A stretch of 64,000 nt of DNA from Verrucomicrobia bacterium Tous-C9LFEB. Its GTDB lineage: Bacteria > Verrucomicrobiota > Verrucomicrobiia > Methylacidiphilales > UBA1321. The stretch is taken from NCBI GenBank assembly GCA_002304345.1, contig NEUU01000014.1, positions 34,642 to 98,641 of the forward strand. The letters run 5' to 3'. The notes under the pieces were generated by a model. That model did no database searches. It was not told the DNA's origin and saw only the letters and a list, made by a program, of their open reading frames with translations. The translations under genes were made by a program, and so were the position numbers. Shown piece after piece: positions 35,616 to 44,105 of the stretch (the stretch's first letter is position 1; every line of letters begins with the position of its first letter).

Positions 35616-36365
35616 ATGAATCTCACCTACTGGAACCGGGCCGCGGCCTGTTACGACGACGATATTTTCTCCGTATTGCGCAATGACCGCAACGGCGTGC
35701 TCTTGCGCGCGATGGAACAGGTGGCGAATCCGCGCGGCGTGGCGGGCGATCTGGGCTGCGGGAGTGGCATCATTTTGCCGGAAGTGGCGCGGCGATTCGG
35801 GACCGTGCACGCGATTGATTTGTCGCCGAAGCTGGTGGAGATCGCGCGGGCGTCGTGCCGCCGGTTCACGAATATCGAGTACGGCGCGGCGGACCTGAGC
35901 CGTCGCGGGAAAGCGCTCGCGGCGTTGCCGAAGCTGGACGTCGTGGTGAATGTGAATGTGCTCATTGCGGAGTCGCGACCGCTGCGCGAGGCGATTCTCG
36001 ACAACCTGATCCGCGCGTTGCGACCGGGCGGTCATCTTCTGCTCGTGGTGCCGTCGCTGGAATCGGTTTTGTGGACCGCGACCCGCCTGGCGGAGTGGAA
36101 TCGCCGCCGCCGCACGCCCCGGTTGCCGGACAAGGTACTGGATTCCAAGCGGGCGGGGGAGGGCCTTGTGAAAATCGAGGGCGTGCCGACGAAGCATTAC
36201 CTGCGGGAAGAGCTGGAGTCGGAACTCAGTCAGCGTGGATTGAAGCTGTGCGCTCTCGAAAAGATTGAATACCATTGGGATACGGAATTCGATGAGGCTC
36301 CAAAATGGATGGGAACCCCGTTCCCGTGGGACTGGATGTGTCTTGCGCGACGATCCAAGAAATAA
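35616..36365 (+). CDS. Class I SAM-dependent methyltransferase
   Basis: The 249-residue protein carries motif I GDLGCGSGIILPE at about 44-56, the acidic HAIDLSPK at about 66-73 and the post-motif region LIRALRPGGHLLLVVPS near 132-148. These mark a methyltransferase of the UbiE/type-11 kind. Substrate is unknown. It starts right after a palindromic repeat, which must contain or neighbour its promoter. Confidence 0.8.
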   Translation: MNLTYWNRAAACYDDDIFSVLRNDRNGVLLRAMEQVANPRGVAGDLGCGSGIILPEVARRFGTVHAIDLSPKLVEIARASCRRFTNIEYGAADLSRRGKALAALPKLDVVVNVNVLIAESRPLREAILDNLIRALRPGGHLLLVVPSLESVLWTATRLAEWNRRRRTPRLPDKVLDSKRAGEGLVKIEGVPTKHYLREELESELSQRGLKLCALEKIEYHWDTEFDEAPKWMGTPFPWDWMCLARRSKK

Positions 36366-36379
36366 CGTTTGGGCGGCAG

Positions 36380-36407
36380 TTGACACGATTTTTTGAAACT
36401 TTAGGCT
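36380..36407 (+). promoter_or_regulatory. Candidate promoter of the lpoB-like cluster
   Basis: TTGACA (36380-36385) and TAGGCT (36402-36407) are 16 bases apart, about 30 bases before the first gene of the cluster (ATG 36438). The -35 is perfect and the -10 moderate. Confidence 0.4.
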
Positions 36408-36437
36408 CTAAACAACGTTCTACTATTAATCATACCT

Positions 36438-37052
36438 ATGAAATTCGCCCCGTTGTCTCGTTTTTCCGTTCCGATGCTTTCCGTCGCCGCGTTGACCTTG
36501 CTGGCTGGTTGCGGCAGTGATTACCAGAAGCCGACCTACGTCGATCCCAATGCGCAGGGACAGGTGGCCGGTACCGGTATTGAATCCCAGGATGTGAACG
36601 CCGCCGCGATGCAGGCCGCGCAGTCGATCATCAATATCCGCGAGATTGCCCAGGCGTCGCAACCGCCGATCATCATCATCACGCCGGTGGTGAACAAATC
36701 GAGCAGCCCGGTGGATACGTCGCTTTACACCAGCATCTTGCGCGACACGTTGCTGAACAATACAGGCGGCAAGGTCCGCTTCATCGATCGCACGACGGCC
36801 GGTTTCAATCAGCGCGAACAGCAGATGCAGGAAGCGGACGAGGTGGGCGGACCGGCGGCGGCGAATCGCGCGGCGCTGACGTATAATTACATCCTCACGG
36901 CGGAACTGCAGGGCATCGCGATGAACAATTCGCAGGGTCAGAGCGACTATTTCCGCATCGCCTTTAAATTGGTGAACAAGAATGACGAGCTGCTGTGGAC
37001 CAATGCCTACCAGATCAAGAAGGAAGGCAAGGAAAGTGCGGTTTATCGCTAG
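36438..37052 (+). CDS. lpoB: LpoB-like lipoprotein (PBP-activator family)
   Basis: The 204-residue lipoprotein has a signal ending in LLAGC with the lipidated C25. The mature part shows GTGIESQDV, IIIITPVVNKSSSPVDTS and LLNNTGGKVRFIDR, the pattern of the LpoB family, whose E. coli member is an outer-membrane protein that activates PBP1B. No penicillin-binding protein gene is present in the window. The next two genes belong to families found beside LpoB elsewhere, so the identity is well supported although the partner synthase here is unknown. Confidence 0.85.
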   Translation: MKFAPLSRFSVPMLSVAALTLLAGCGSDYQKPTYVDPNAQGQVAGTGIESQDVNAAAMQAAQSIINIREIAQASQPPIIIITPVVNKSSSPVDTSLYTSILRDTLLNNTGGKVRFIDRTTAGFNQREQQMQEADEVGGPAAANRAALTYNYILTAELQGIAMNNSQGQSDYFRIAFKLVNKNDELLWTNAYQIKKEGKESAVYR

Positions 37053-37062
37053 CAGCCAAAAA

Positions 37063-37096
37063 GGTTCTAAGTACGACGTTCTAGGTTCTAAGTAGG
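37063..37096. repeat. Short GTTCTAAGTACGA-type intergenic repeat
   Basis: A tandem of GGTTCTAAGTACGACGTTC-type units lies after the first lipoprotein gene. Related sequence occurs after the third lipoprotein gene at about 38910-38942 (AGTACTAAGTACTCGGTTCT) and in the loop of the hairpin after ribF. The units are short and imperfect, so the family is only suggested. Confidence 0.45.
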
Positions 37097-37103
37097 GAAC
37101 GTC

Positions 37104-38441
37104 TTGGATCGCATGCGTATTTTTTCTCAGAGTCGACTCCCCTTGAACAAGGGGAGTGCTGCGTCATCTGCTTTCTCCGCGAGAGAGGATGTCAGCGCAG
37201 AAACTGAAAACGGAAAACGTCGAACGGAAAACTTCCGGCGTCGGTTGCTCGGTGGCGCTTGCGTTTTGGCGGCGGCGTTGTTACTGACCTCCTGCGCCTC
37301 GGGCCCCAAGGGACCGTCCGTGCAGCAGATCGAAGCGGCGCAGAAGCAGGCGGTGGCCGATGGCATTCCGCAGCCGCTGCAGCACATGTACATCGATTTG
37401 CTGACGGATGGCGAGCGGCAGTACGTGCTCAACGCGATGCGGCTCGGTCTCGCCGCCGAACGGTCGGGATACTCCGATCTGGCGAAGCGCGTCTTCGATC
37501 AGGCGATCAAGCGCGTGGCCTCCCTGCAAGCCGGGGCGGAACAGGCGGAGCGCACGAAGAGTAAATTCGTGGCGGACGAGGAAAAGTGGTTCAAGGGTGA
37601 AGCCTACGAACGGTCCGCGCTCTATCTGTACCGGGGCATTCTTTACGCGGCGGATGGCGATTGGGGCAATGCGGCGGCGTGCGCGAAGCGCGCGCAGGTG
37701 GAGGATATCGCTTCGAAGGAGCAGGACTCGGGCGACTGGTACAGCGCCGAGTGGTTATTGGCATTCGCCTCCCTGAAACAAAATGATCCCGGCACCGCGA
37801 ACGACGCGCTGGCTCGTGGTGCGAAATTTCCGAATCGCCAAGGCAATGTCTTGCCTCCGGCGGCAGAGGATAATGTCCTGATCGTGGCCGAAGCGGGGCA
37901 GGGTCCCGGCAAGGTCGGGCTCGGCGAATATCACGAAAAACTCGCGTTCGTGCAGGGGGATTACAAGACGACGAAGCTCGAGATTGATGTGCCGTCGCAA
38001 GCTCCCGCCACCACGGCGGCGACGGACAGCGTCTACGTACAGGCCACGACGCGCGGCCCGCGCAAGCTCGATTACATTCTCAACGGCAAGGCGGAATTCA
38101 AATCGGCCACCGACATGGCGGGCAATGCGGCGATCGTAGCGGGCGCGGCCACGGCGATGACGAGCAACAACGATACGCAGACCATCGTGGGCCTCGGCCT
38201 GGTCGCCGCCGGTCTGATCTCGAAGGGCGTCTCTGCCAGTTCACATCCCGCTGCCGACACGCGCACCTGGGATAATCTGCCGAACTCGATTTTCCTGCAC
38301 TCGTTCCGCCTGCCGCCGGGAACCCATCAGGTGGTCCTGAAGGCGTTCGATGCCAATGGAAAAATAGTGAAGCAAGAGACCCTTTCTGTCGTCATAAACC
38401 CACAACCGAACCTTACTGTCATATGGACACAACTCCCCTGA
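37104..38441 (+). CDS. COG3014-type lipoprotein
   Basis: The 445-residue protein has a lipobox LLLTSC with C64, then a helical TPR-like part (about 80-270) and a Gly/Ala-rich segment near 345-375. It resembles the COG3014 family that accompanies LpoB and YcfL. The signal peptide has an unusual 47-residue N-region: residues 5-45 are encoded by sequence that looks like intergenic repeat (CCCCTTGAACAAGGGG hairpin and GAAAACGGAAAACGTCGAAC). A true start may be a later TTG or GTG near the hydrophobic core, or the repeat was inserted in frame. The end overlaps the next gene by 19 bases. Confidence 0.7.
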   Translation: MDRMRIFSQSRLPLNKGSAASSAFSAREDVSAETENGKRRTENFRRRLLGGACVLAAALLLTSCASGPKGPSVQQIEAAQKQAVADGIPQPLQHMYIDLLTDGERQYVLNAMRLGLAAERSGYSDLAKRVFDQAIKRVASLQAGAEQAERTKSKFVADEEKWFKGEAYERSALYLYRGILYAADGDWGNAAACAKRAQVEDIASKEQDSGDWYSAEWLLAFASLKQNDPGTANDALARGAKFPNRQGNVLPPAAEDNVLIVAEAGQGPGKVGLGEYHEKLAFVQGDYKTTKLEIDVPSQAPATTAATDSVYVQATTRGPRKLDYILNGKAEFKSATDMAGNAAIVAGAATAMTSNNDTQTIVGLGLVAAGLISKGVSASSHPAADTRTWDNLPNSIFLHSFRLPPGTHQVVLKAFDANGKIVKQETLSVVINPQPNLTVIWTQLP

Positions 38442-38902
38442 ACCCCCGTCATTCCAACAAGAAACTTTCCGCCTACTGGTCGTTCCTGCTGCTGCCGCTG
38501 ATCGCGCTCTTTTTCGTCTCGTGCGCGGACGGTCCCACCATTCCTCCGGGCAATGCGAAGAGTCCCGAGACGGCGGGCGCGCCGGTCGTGCTGCTGGATG
38601 AAGACATGGACGATGACATTGCGGTGGATCAAATCCGCTCCGGCCGCACCTCGAATAATCTCTTTGCGGTGCAGGCGAATATCCGCAACCGCACGGATCA
38701 CGACATCTCCGTGCAAGTACAGACGCTCTATCGCGATCAGCATGGCAATGCGCTGTATTTCAGCGCCGGGGAGGAAACGCCCTGGACGACGATGGTGATC
38801 ACGGCCAACAGCACGACGCCGTACCGGTCGCAGTCGCTCACGCCGCAGGCCACGCAATCGACGATCCGCATCCGCTATACCAATCGCCCGAAGAAGGACT
38901 AG
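38423..38902 (+). CDS. YcfL-like lipoprotein (DUF1425)
   Basis: The 159-residue lipoprotein has lipobox LFFVSC (C34). Its mature domain, with LFAVQANIRNRTDHDISVQ and the GEETPWTTMVITA stretch, matches the DUF1425/YcfL family, a beta-sandwich that is next to lpoB in E. coli. The gene overlaps the end of the COG3014-type gene, so the two are translationally coupled. Function is unknown but the conserved neighbourhood suggests work with LpoB on peptidoglycan synthesis at the outer membrane. Confidence 0.82.
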   Translation: MDTTPLNPRHSNKKLSAYWSFLLLPLIALFFVSCADGPTIPPGNAKSPETAGAPVVLLDEDMDDDIAVDQIRSGRTSNNLFAVQANIRNRTDHDISVQVQTLYRDQHGNALYFSAGEETPWTTMVITANSTTPYRSQSLTPQATQSTIRIRYTNRPKKD

Positions 38903-38955
38903 ACCGGGAAGTACTAAGTACTCGGTTCTAGGTACGAAGTAAAAGGCAACTGCTT

Positions 38956-39882
38956 ATGAAATCTCACATTCTCAAATGGTCGTGCTTGGTCGCGGTCTGT
39001 GCCGCGACGTTGTCCGTTGCGCAGGCCGATACCGCTCCGGGTAACGGCGCGGTATCCGGGGCTTCAAGCAATGTGCGATTGAACAACGCCTCGCCGATTC
39101 CCAACGGCAAGGAAGTGGTCGATCAATTTCGCGATGCGTATGCGAAGCAGCAGAAGCCACGCATCCTCCTGTTTGTGAATCGCGAGCTGTTGCCCTCGGC
39201 GCGGCTCGAGGCGAATGGCCGGACAGAAACCGTCACGCAGGTGAAGGGCGACGCTGTCGATGGCGGCAACGGGACGTCGAATATCCAGATCGGCAACAAC
39301 ACGCAAACCAGCGGTGGCGGCGGAATCGTAATCAATCCGCGCCAGACCGGAGCGGGTGGCGAGAAGAAGGAAACGACGACGACCTACAAGCCGGGCGACA
39401 AGGCGAATCTCGGCACGCCGAATCTGAGCGAGTTTGATGCGCGCCAGTTGGAGGAAAGTTTCCGCGCGCCCTATTTCTCGGCGGGGACGCGATTCATCGA
39501 CCAAAAGATGGCGGCCTCGTTGCTGCGCCACTTCCCGGTGATCGGCGAGCGTTTTTTGACGCCTCCTACGACGGATGCGGAGAAGGAAGCCCAAGCGGCG
39601 CTCAAGCAAAGCGCGGACATCGCGATTGAATTGCTCGGACGTCATTACGACGTGAGTTATCCCACTCCCGCTGGCGATACGACGATTCATCGGCTGGACT
39701 TGGTGGCGACGGCATATGATTTGAAAAATCCCGGCGTCATTCTCGGTCAGATCAGTTCCGAGTCGCTCTATGGGTTCAACCAGCCCGGCGGCACGCGCCG
39801 CAATGTGTCGGATCGCGAGATCATCGACCAGACCGCGCTGACGCTCATGCAGCAGTTGACCGGGACGATCAGCAGTAAGTGA
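38956..39882 (+). CDS. Secreted protein of unknown function, last gene of lpoB cluster
   Basis: The 308-residue product has a signal peptide (1-24, cleavage after AQA) and no lipobox. The mature protein contains a KPRILLFVNRELLPSARLE segment near 68-86, a Gly/Thr/Asn-rich low-complexity part (about 105-150), and a C-terminal domain from about 155 with RFIDQKMAASLLRHFP. The N-terminal strand pattern and the IDQKM line are reminiscent of the LpoB/CsgG fold, but I cannot assign it. It is co-directional with the three lipoproteins. Confidence 0.6.
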   Translation: MKSHILKWSCLVAVCAATLSVAQADTAPGNGAVSGASSNVRLNNASPIPNGKEVVDQFRDAYAKQQKPRILLFVNRELLPSARLEANGRTETVTQVKGDAVDGGNGTSNIQIGNNTQTSGGGGIVINPRQTGAGGEKKETTTTYKPGDKANLGTPNLSEFDARQLEESFRAPYFSAGTRFIDQKMAASLLRHFPVIGERFLTPPTTDAEKEAQAALKQSADIAIELLGRHYDVSYPTPAGDTTIHRLDLVATAYDLKNPGVILGQISSESLYGFNQPGGTRRNVSDREIIDQTALTLMQQLTGTISSK

Positions 39883-39926
39883 TCTAGTAAGGCTGAATCC
39901 TGTACCAGATGGACTGACGCGTTGAA

Positions 39927-40084
39927 AACCATCCCACCTGATCCTTCGACAAGCTCAGGATGACGTGGAATGAAGGTAATGTCTGTGGGTAAGTTTCTGC
40001 TCTTGCTAGAACTCTGCGCTACGTTTTGAGGTTACTTCCCCAACCCGTCATCCTGAGCTTGTCGAAGGATCAGGTGGGATGGTT
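39927..40084. repeat. Palindromic repeat element, copy 2 of 3
   Basis: Perfect 38-base arms (39927-39964 and 40047-40084) extend the 25-base core outward with CCATCCCACCT, around an 82-base loop starting GTGGAATGAAGGTAATGTC. It lies between the convergent lipoprotein cluster and the DUF2079 gene. Confidence 0.9.
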
Positions 40085-40107
40085 CAAGAGTTGTAGCGAT
40101 GTAGTGA

Positions 40108-41637
40108 TTACCGCCGTCGCTGCAGGATCACGACGTATTCCTGATTATAGATAATCTGCCAACGTCCGGAGTCGACCAGCTTCTGGATATTGGCGTGACG
40201 CTTTTGGGTGATCTCCTGCTTGAATAAGGTTTTGCGCGGGCCGCATTGATCGGCGATTTGATCGACGACGATGTAATCGATTTGATCCGGGCGAACGGTG
40301 GTTTCAGCCTGGCGCGCGGCGATCATCTGGTCGAAATCGAGGTGATCCTGTTGCAGATCGCCCATCACCATGTTGACGCGGTTGGAAAGATAACCGCTGT
40401 GCCGGTGCGGCGCGTAGACGCCGGCTTCGACGGGAATTCTGGCAAATTCGCGGCGCAGTTCAGTGTTCGCCTGCTCTTCGCCGTCGCCATGATAGCGGGC
40501 TTTCATCAGGGTGTATTCGTAGACGAGAAAAACACCGTTGAGGCATAGCACCGCGATCAGGATTCCTTTGCCGATTCGTGTGGAAAAATCCCAACGCCGC
40601 AGGAAAGCGATCAGTCCGAGATGGGCCGCGAGAAACACAAACTGAAAGTAATAGGCGTGAATCTGGATGAAGAGCTCATTGTTATTCATCAGCCAGAAGA
40701 GCGGCACGGGCAACAGCAAGAGGGCGCTTTCCCACGAGGCGAAGATTAAAAGGAGCGCGGGACCGACGGTGTCCAAGGCCCGGACCCAGCGCGACACATC
40801 GAGCAATTTCCCGAGGACCAATTTCGGATTCGAGAGCATCACCTGAAAAAGCTGGAGCGGAGAGCTGGCTCCGATCTCGGAATATTTCGAGCCGAAATTA
40901 TTGAACTGCTCCGCCGTGCGAAAGGTGGGCATGAGCCAGCCCATGGTGAAGGCAATCCAGCCGAGTCCGCCCACGAGAGCGAACCAGCCATAACGCCGCG
41001 TCCAGGGAAAGCGCCGGGGGCTGAGGAGCCACGCGACGCCCAACGCGGCATAGGTAATGGCGGCGAGTTCCCCGCAGCAAACGGAGAAGAGAAAGCAGAG
41101 CCAGAAGGCGAGCGGACGGTTCTTCAGGTAAAAGTAGTAGGCCCAAAAGAGTGCGGGCAGAATCCACGGCTCCGGATGCAGCGGGATGATGCAGAGATTG
41201 GCGAGCATCGGGTTGAGCAACGCCGCGATCGCGATGAGACAGGCGGTGAAGGGGTTCTTCAGGATTTCCTTCGCGACGAAATAGACCGGAAACACGACGC
41301 TCAGCGCCCCGACATTTTGCAGGATGTAGAAAAAATCGGTGGAGGGGATCAGCGCGTAAATCGCGGCGAGGAGCACGAAGATGAAATGACTATGGATGCC
41401 GAGGATGTGGGGGCCACAATAGGCGGTGCAGCGGAACCAGTGGCCGTTCAGGATGTTCACGATCGCGTTTTGCGAGGCCGCGGTATCGCAGGCCACGCCG
41501 CGGAAATTCTGATAGATCTGGAGAGTCAGATGACTCGCTGCGGCGGCGGAGAGAATCCACAGCGCGGTGAGCACGAGCAGGTAAAGCGGTTCCCCGCTTA
41601 ACTTGAGACGTGGCGCGCGAGGATCTCGGAGATTCAT
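40108..41637 (-). CDS. DUF2079 family membrane protein
   Basis: The 509-residue protein has about ten to twelve membrane helices and a C-terminal soluble portion with RIPVEAGVYAPHRHSGYLSNR near 400-420. It is of the DUF2079 type, which shares the GT-C glycosyltransferase layout. An early extracytoplasmic loop contains RGVACDTAASQNAI near 46-59 where catalytic acids sit in relatives. The donor and acceptor are unknown. The gene is bracketed by two direct copies of the palindromic repeat element, one 24 bases past its stop and one about 100 bases before its start. Confidence 0.75.
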   Translation of the reverse strand: MNLRDPRAPRLKLSGEPLYLLVLTALWILSAAAASHLTLQIYQNFRGVACDTAASQNAIVNILNGHWFRCTAYCGPHILGIHSHFIFVLLAAIYALIPSTDFFYILQNVGALSVVFPVYFVAKEILKNPFTACLIAIAALLNPMLANLCIIPLHPEPWILPALFWAYYFYLKNRPLAFWLCFLFSVCCGELAAITYAALGVAWLLSPRRFPWTRRYGWFALVGGLGWIAFTMGWLMPTFRTAEQFNNFGSKYSEIGASSPLQLFQVMLSNPKLVLGKLLDVSRWVRALDTVGPALLLIFASWESALLLLPVPLFWLMNNNELFIQIHAYYFQFVFLAAHLGLIAFLRRWDFSTRIGKGILIAVLCLNGVFLVYEYTLMKARYHGDGEEQANTELRREFARIPVEAGVYAPHRHSGYLSNRVNMVMGDLQQDHLDFDQMIAARQAETTVRPDQIDYIVVDQIADQCGPRKTLFKQEITQKRHANIQKLVDSGRWQIIYNQEYVVILQRRR

Positions 41638-41730
41638 GCCGGAGCATTCAAGCAGAAGGAATTTTATCCAGCAAGGCAGCAGCGGAGGGCTGCCGAATTT
41701 TGAATTGAGTTAGTCACTATTCCGAAGTTT

Positions 41731-41890
41731 AACACCTTCCCATCTGATCCTTCGACAAGCTCAGGATGACGTGGAATGAAAGTAATGTCTGAGGGTAAGT
41801 TTCTACTCGTGCCAGAACTCTGCGCTACGACTTGAGGTTACTTTCCCAACCCGTCATCCTGAGCTTGTCGAAGGATCAGGTGGGATGGTT
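41731..41890. repeat. Palindromic repeat element, copy 3 of 3
   Basis: Core arms 41746-41770 and 41853-41877 are identical to those of the other copies; the loop is 82 bases and differs from copy 2 at few positions. Outside the core the right side keeps AGGTGGGATGG while the left side has TCCCATCT, so the outer stem is imperfect. It lies before the DUF2079 gene and after the helicase gene. Confidence 0.9.
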
Positions 41891-41919
41891 TGTGAGCGAC
41901 AATAAATAGAGAGTCCGTC

Positions 41920-43899
41920 CTAAAACGACTTTCCGCCTTTGGTATCCAGTCGATGGGTGACGGGCTTTTCCTGCTCGGCGGTCATGGGCGGGAGCGCGGG
42001 CAGGGAGTCGTTGCGGTACTGGGTCATCTCGAGAGTGCACCGTTCGCGCAGTTGTTCCCAGCGCGGCCACTCGGGAATCGATTCTCCCGCCGCGATCTGG
42101 CGGAGCAAACTTTTCCACTCTACGACGAGGCGGTCGATGTCGCCACGGCTGACGTGTTCGCTCTCGGCATTGGCCGGGACGTATTTTTTCGCGCGGAGCG
42201 TGCGGACAATTTCTTCGCCGCCGGTGCCGTAATTGACCGGGATGCCATCCATGAGAAATCCTTCGTAGGAGAATTTCTTGTAGGCCTTCTGGCACGCCAT
42301 GGCGAGGCGACCGCCCCAGCGCGCCTCCGTGCCGCAGAAGCGGTCACCGGCCACGAGATTGGCGAGGTCGTCGATCAATTCCTCAATGGGGTAGTGTTCG
42401 TCTTCGAGGCCCGCGATCACACCGAGTCCTTCCGGTCCGAGGAACTGGCTCATCACCAGACCGCGACGCGTCACGGCGAGTTCGCGATCGAGAATGCCGA
42501 CACGGTTCCAGAGCCAGAGCAATGTGGGCTGCGTGTCGAGCTGCAGGCATTCCTCGCGATGCGGGCAGGTCAGGCAGAACGGCGCGGGATTTTTCTCGCG
42601 ACGCACGAGTCGCGCGCGGCCGGTATCCGTGCGCAATCCGCACGGGAGTTTTTCGCCGAACAATCGCGCAGACGCTTCCACGCCGAGCGCAATGGGTTCT
42701 TCGGTGAAGAGTCGTTTTTGAAACGCAGCGGCGGCTTCGGCAATCGGTTTCCCGGTGACGAGTTCGCGCAGGAGCGGTCGCCACGGCAGCGGCGTGTTGC
42801 GCCGCAGGGAGCGGGTGCGGGCCTGGCCGAGCCGTGGGGAGTTGTCGGTGACGAGGACGTAGCCCTGATCGTCGAGTCCACGACGACCGGCGCGGCCAAA
42901 CATTTGCAGGAGTTCGGAGGGAGTGACTTCGCGAGGCGCACCACCGACGTTGTATTGCGTGCCGGTGACGAGCACAGAGCGCAGGGAGAAATTGATGCCC
43001 GCGCTGAGTCCGAGCGTGGCGACGACGATGCGCAACTGGCCGGATTTCGCGAGCGGTTCGACGAGTCCGGCGCGTTGCAGGTAGGAGAGACCGCTGTGAT
43101 GAAATGCGATGCGTTGGCGCAGGAGTTTGGTGAGCGTGGGACCGGCGGCTTGCTCCTGCTGACCGCTGAGCGGGAGCGGATTCGGGCAGGGGATTTGCGC
43201 CGCGGCTTCGAGCGCGATTTTTTCCGCCGCCTTGCGGTGTGGGGCGAAGACCAGCACGGGACCGAAGTCCTCGCGCAACGCAGCGGCGAGGCGACGGGTC
43301 CAGTAGCCCTGAATTTTATCTGGCACGCGGCGCGACGCGGAATCGATCTCCATTTCCTCGAGCGGAACGGGGCGCTCTTTTTGTTCGATGAGCACCGCCT
43401 TGCGGCCGAGGGTATCCAGCCAGCGCAAGGCGGCGCCGGGATTGGCCACGCTGCCGGAGAGCAGCAGCAATTGGGTCGTGAGCGGGAGGGTCATCACGAC
43501 GCCTTCATAGTGATTGCCCCGCAGCGGATCGCCGAGCCATTGATACTCATCGATGACGTAGAGCGAGACATTGCGCGGGGATTGCTGCGCTTCGAGCGTG
43601 GCGACGATGAGCGGCGCCCCGGCATTCAGGACGAGATCGCCGGTGGTGATGCCGACGTTCCAGCCCTTGCGGGTCCACTCGGCGAATTTGTCATTCGCGA
43701 GCGCGCGGGTGGGAACGGTGAAGATGACCTGCCCCGTGCCGTTGCGGCGCTGGGTGAAGTATTGCTCGAAGATGAAGGTTTTGCCCGCGCCGGTGGGAGC
43801 CTGCACAATGACGTCCTGACCCGCGACGAGAGCGCGAATCGCCTCGGCCTGCCAGGTGTCGGGCAGGCGAAGTTGTTGAAACGCGTCGAGGGTCGGCAT
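41920..43899 (-). CDS. Superfamily 2 helicase, Ski2-like
   Basis: The 659-residue protein has Walker A APTGAGKT at 34-41, a DEYQ box at 117-120 in place of DEAD/DEVH, SGSVANPG (motif III) near 150, and motif VI QMFGRAGRRG near 330, all typical of Ski2/Mtr4-like helicases. After the helicase core come four cysteines in CLTCPHREEC context (about 440-450), a possible metal site, and a helical C-terminus. It should unwind RNA or DNA using ATP. It stands alone and its exact role is unknown. Confidence 0.85.
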   Translation of the reverse strand: MPTLDAFQQLRLPDTWQAEAIRALVAGQDVIVQAPTGAGKTFIFEQYFTQRRNGTGQVIFTVPTRALANDKFAEWTRKGWNVGITTGDLVLNAGAPLIVATLEAQQSPRNVSLYVIDEYQWLGDPLRGNHYEGVVMTLPLTTQLLLLSGSVANPGAALRWLDTLGRKAVLIEQKERPVPLEEMEIDSASRRVPDKIQGYWTRRLAAALREDFGPVLVFAPHRKAAEKIALEAAAQIPCPNPLPLSGQQEQAAGPTLTKLLRQRIAFHHSGLSYLQRAGLVEPLAKSGQLRIVVATLGLSAGINFSLRSVLVTGTQYNVGGAPREVTPSELLQMFGRAGRRGLDDQGYVLVTDNSPRLGQARTRSLRRNTPLPWRPLLRELVTGKPIAEAAAAFQKRLFTEEPIALGVEASARLFGEKLPCGLRTDTGRARLVRREKNPAPFCLTCPHREECLQLDTQPTLLWLWNRVGILDRELAVTRRGLVMSQFLGPEGLGVIAGLEDEHYPIEELIDDLANLVAGDRFCGTEARWGGRLAMACQKAYKKFSYEGFLMDGIPVNYGTGGEEIVRTLRAKKYVPANAESEHVSRGDIDRLVVEWKSLLRQIAAGESIPEWPRWEQLRERCTLEMTQYRNDSLPALPPMTAEQEKPVTHRLDTKGGKSF

Positions 43900-44105
43900 C
43901 GTACCAGGATAGCGTCAGGCGGGAGAGATTGCCAATTTCCAATTGAAAAAGCGGTAGAGCCGGTTCGATGGACATAGGGGTAACTCAACGGGAGCAACGT
44001 GGTATATGCCTTTAAGTTCAAGTATAATTTTAATGCGATTGTCTCGGGAGAGATCTGATTAAGCTTGTTTGCTATTTGAGAGAGTTGGTAAACTGAGAAC
44101 TCTTT

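Noticed and set aside
144..41890. CRISPR array suggested by repeated 25-base sequences
   Set aside because: The repeats are inverted pairs around a conserved loop, far apart and without variable spacers or cas genes.
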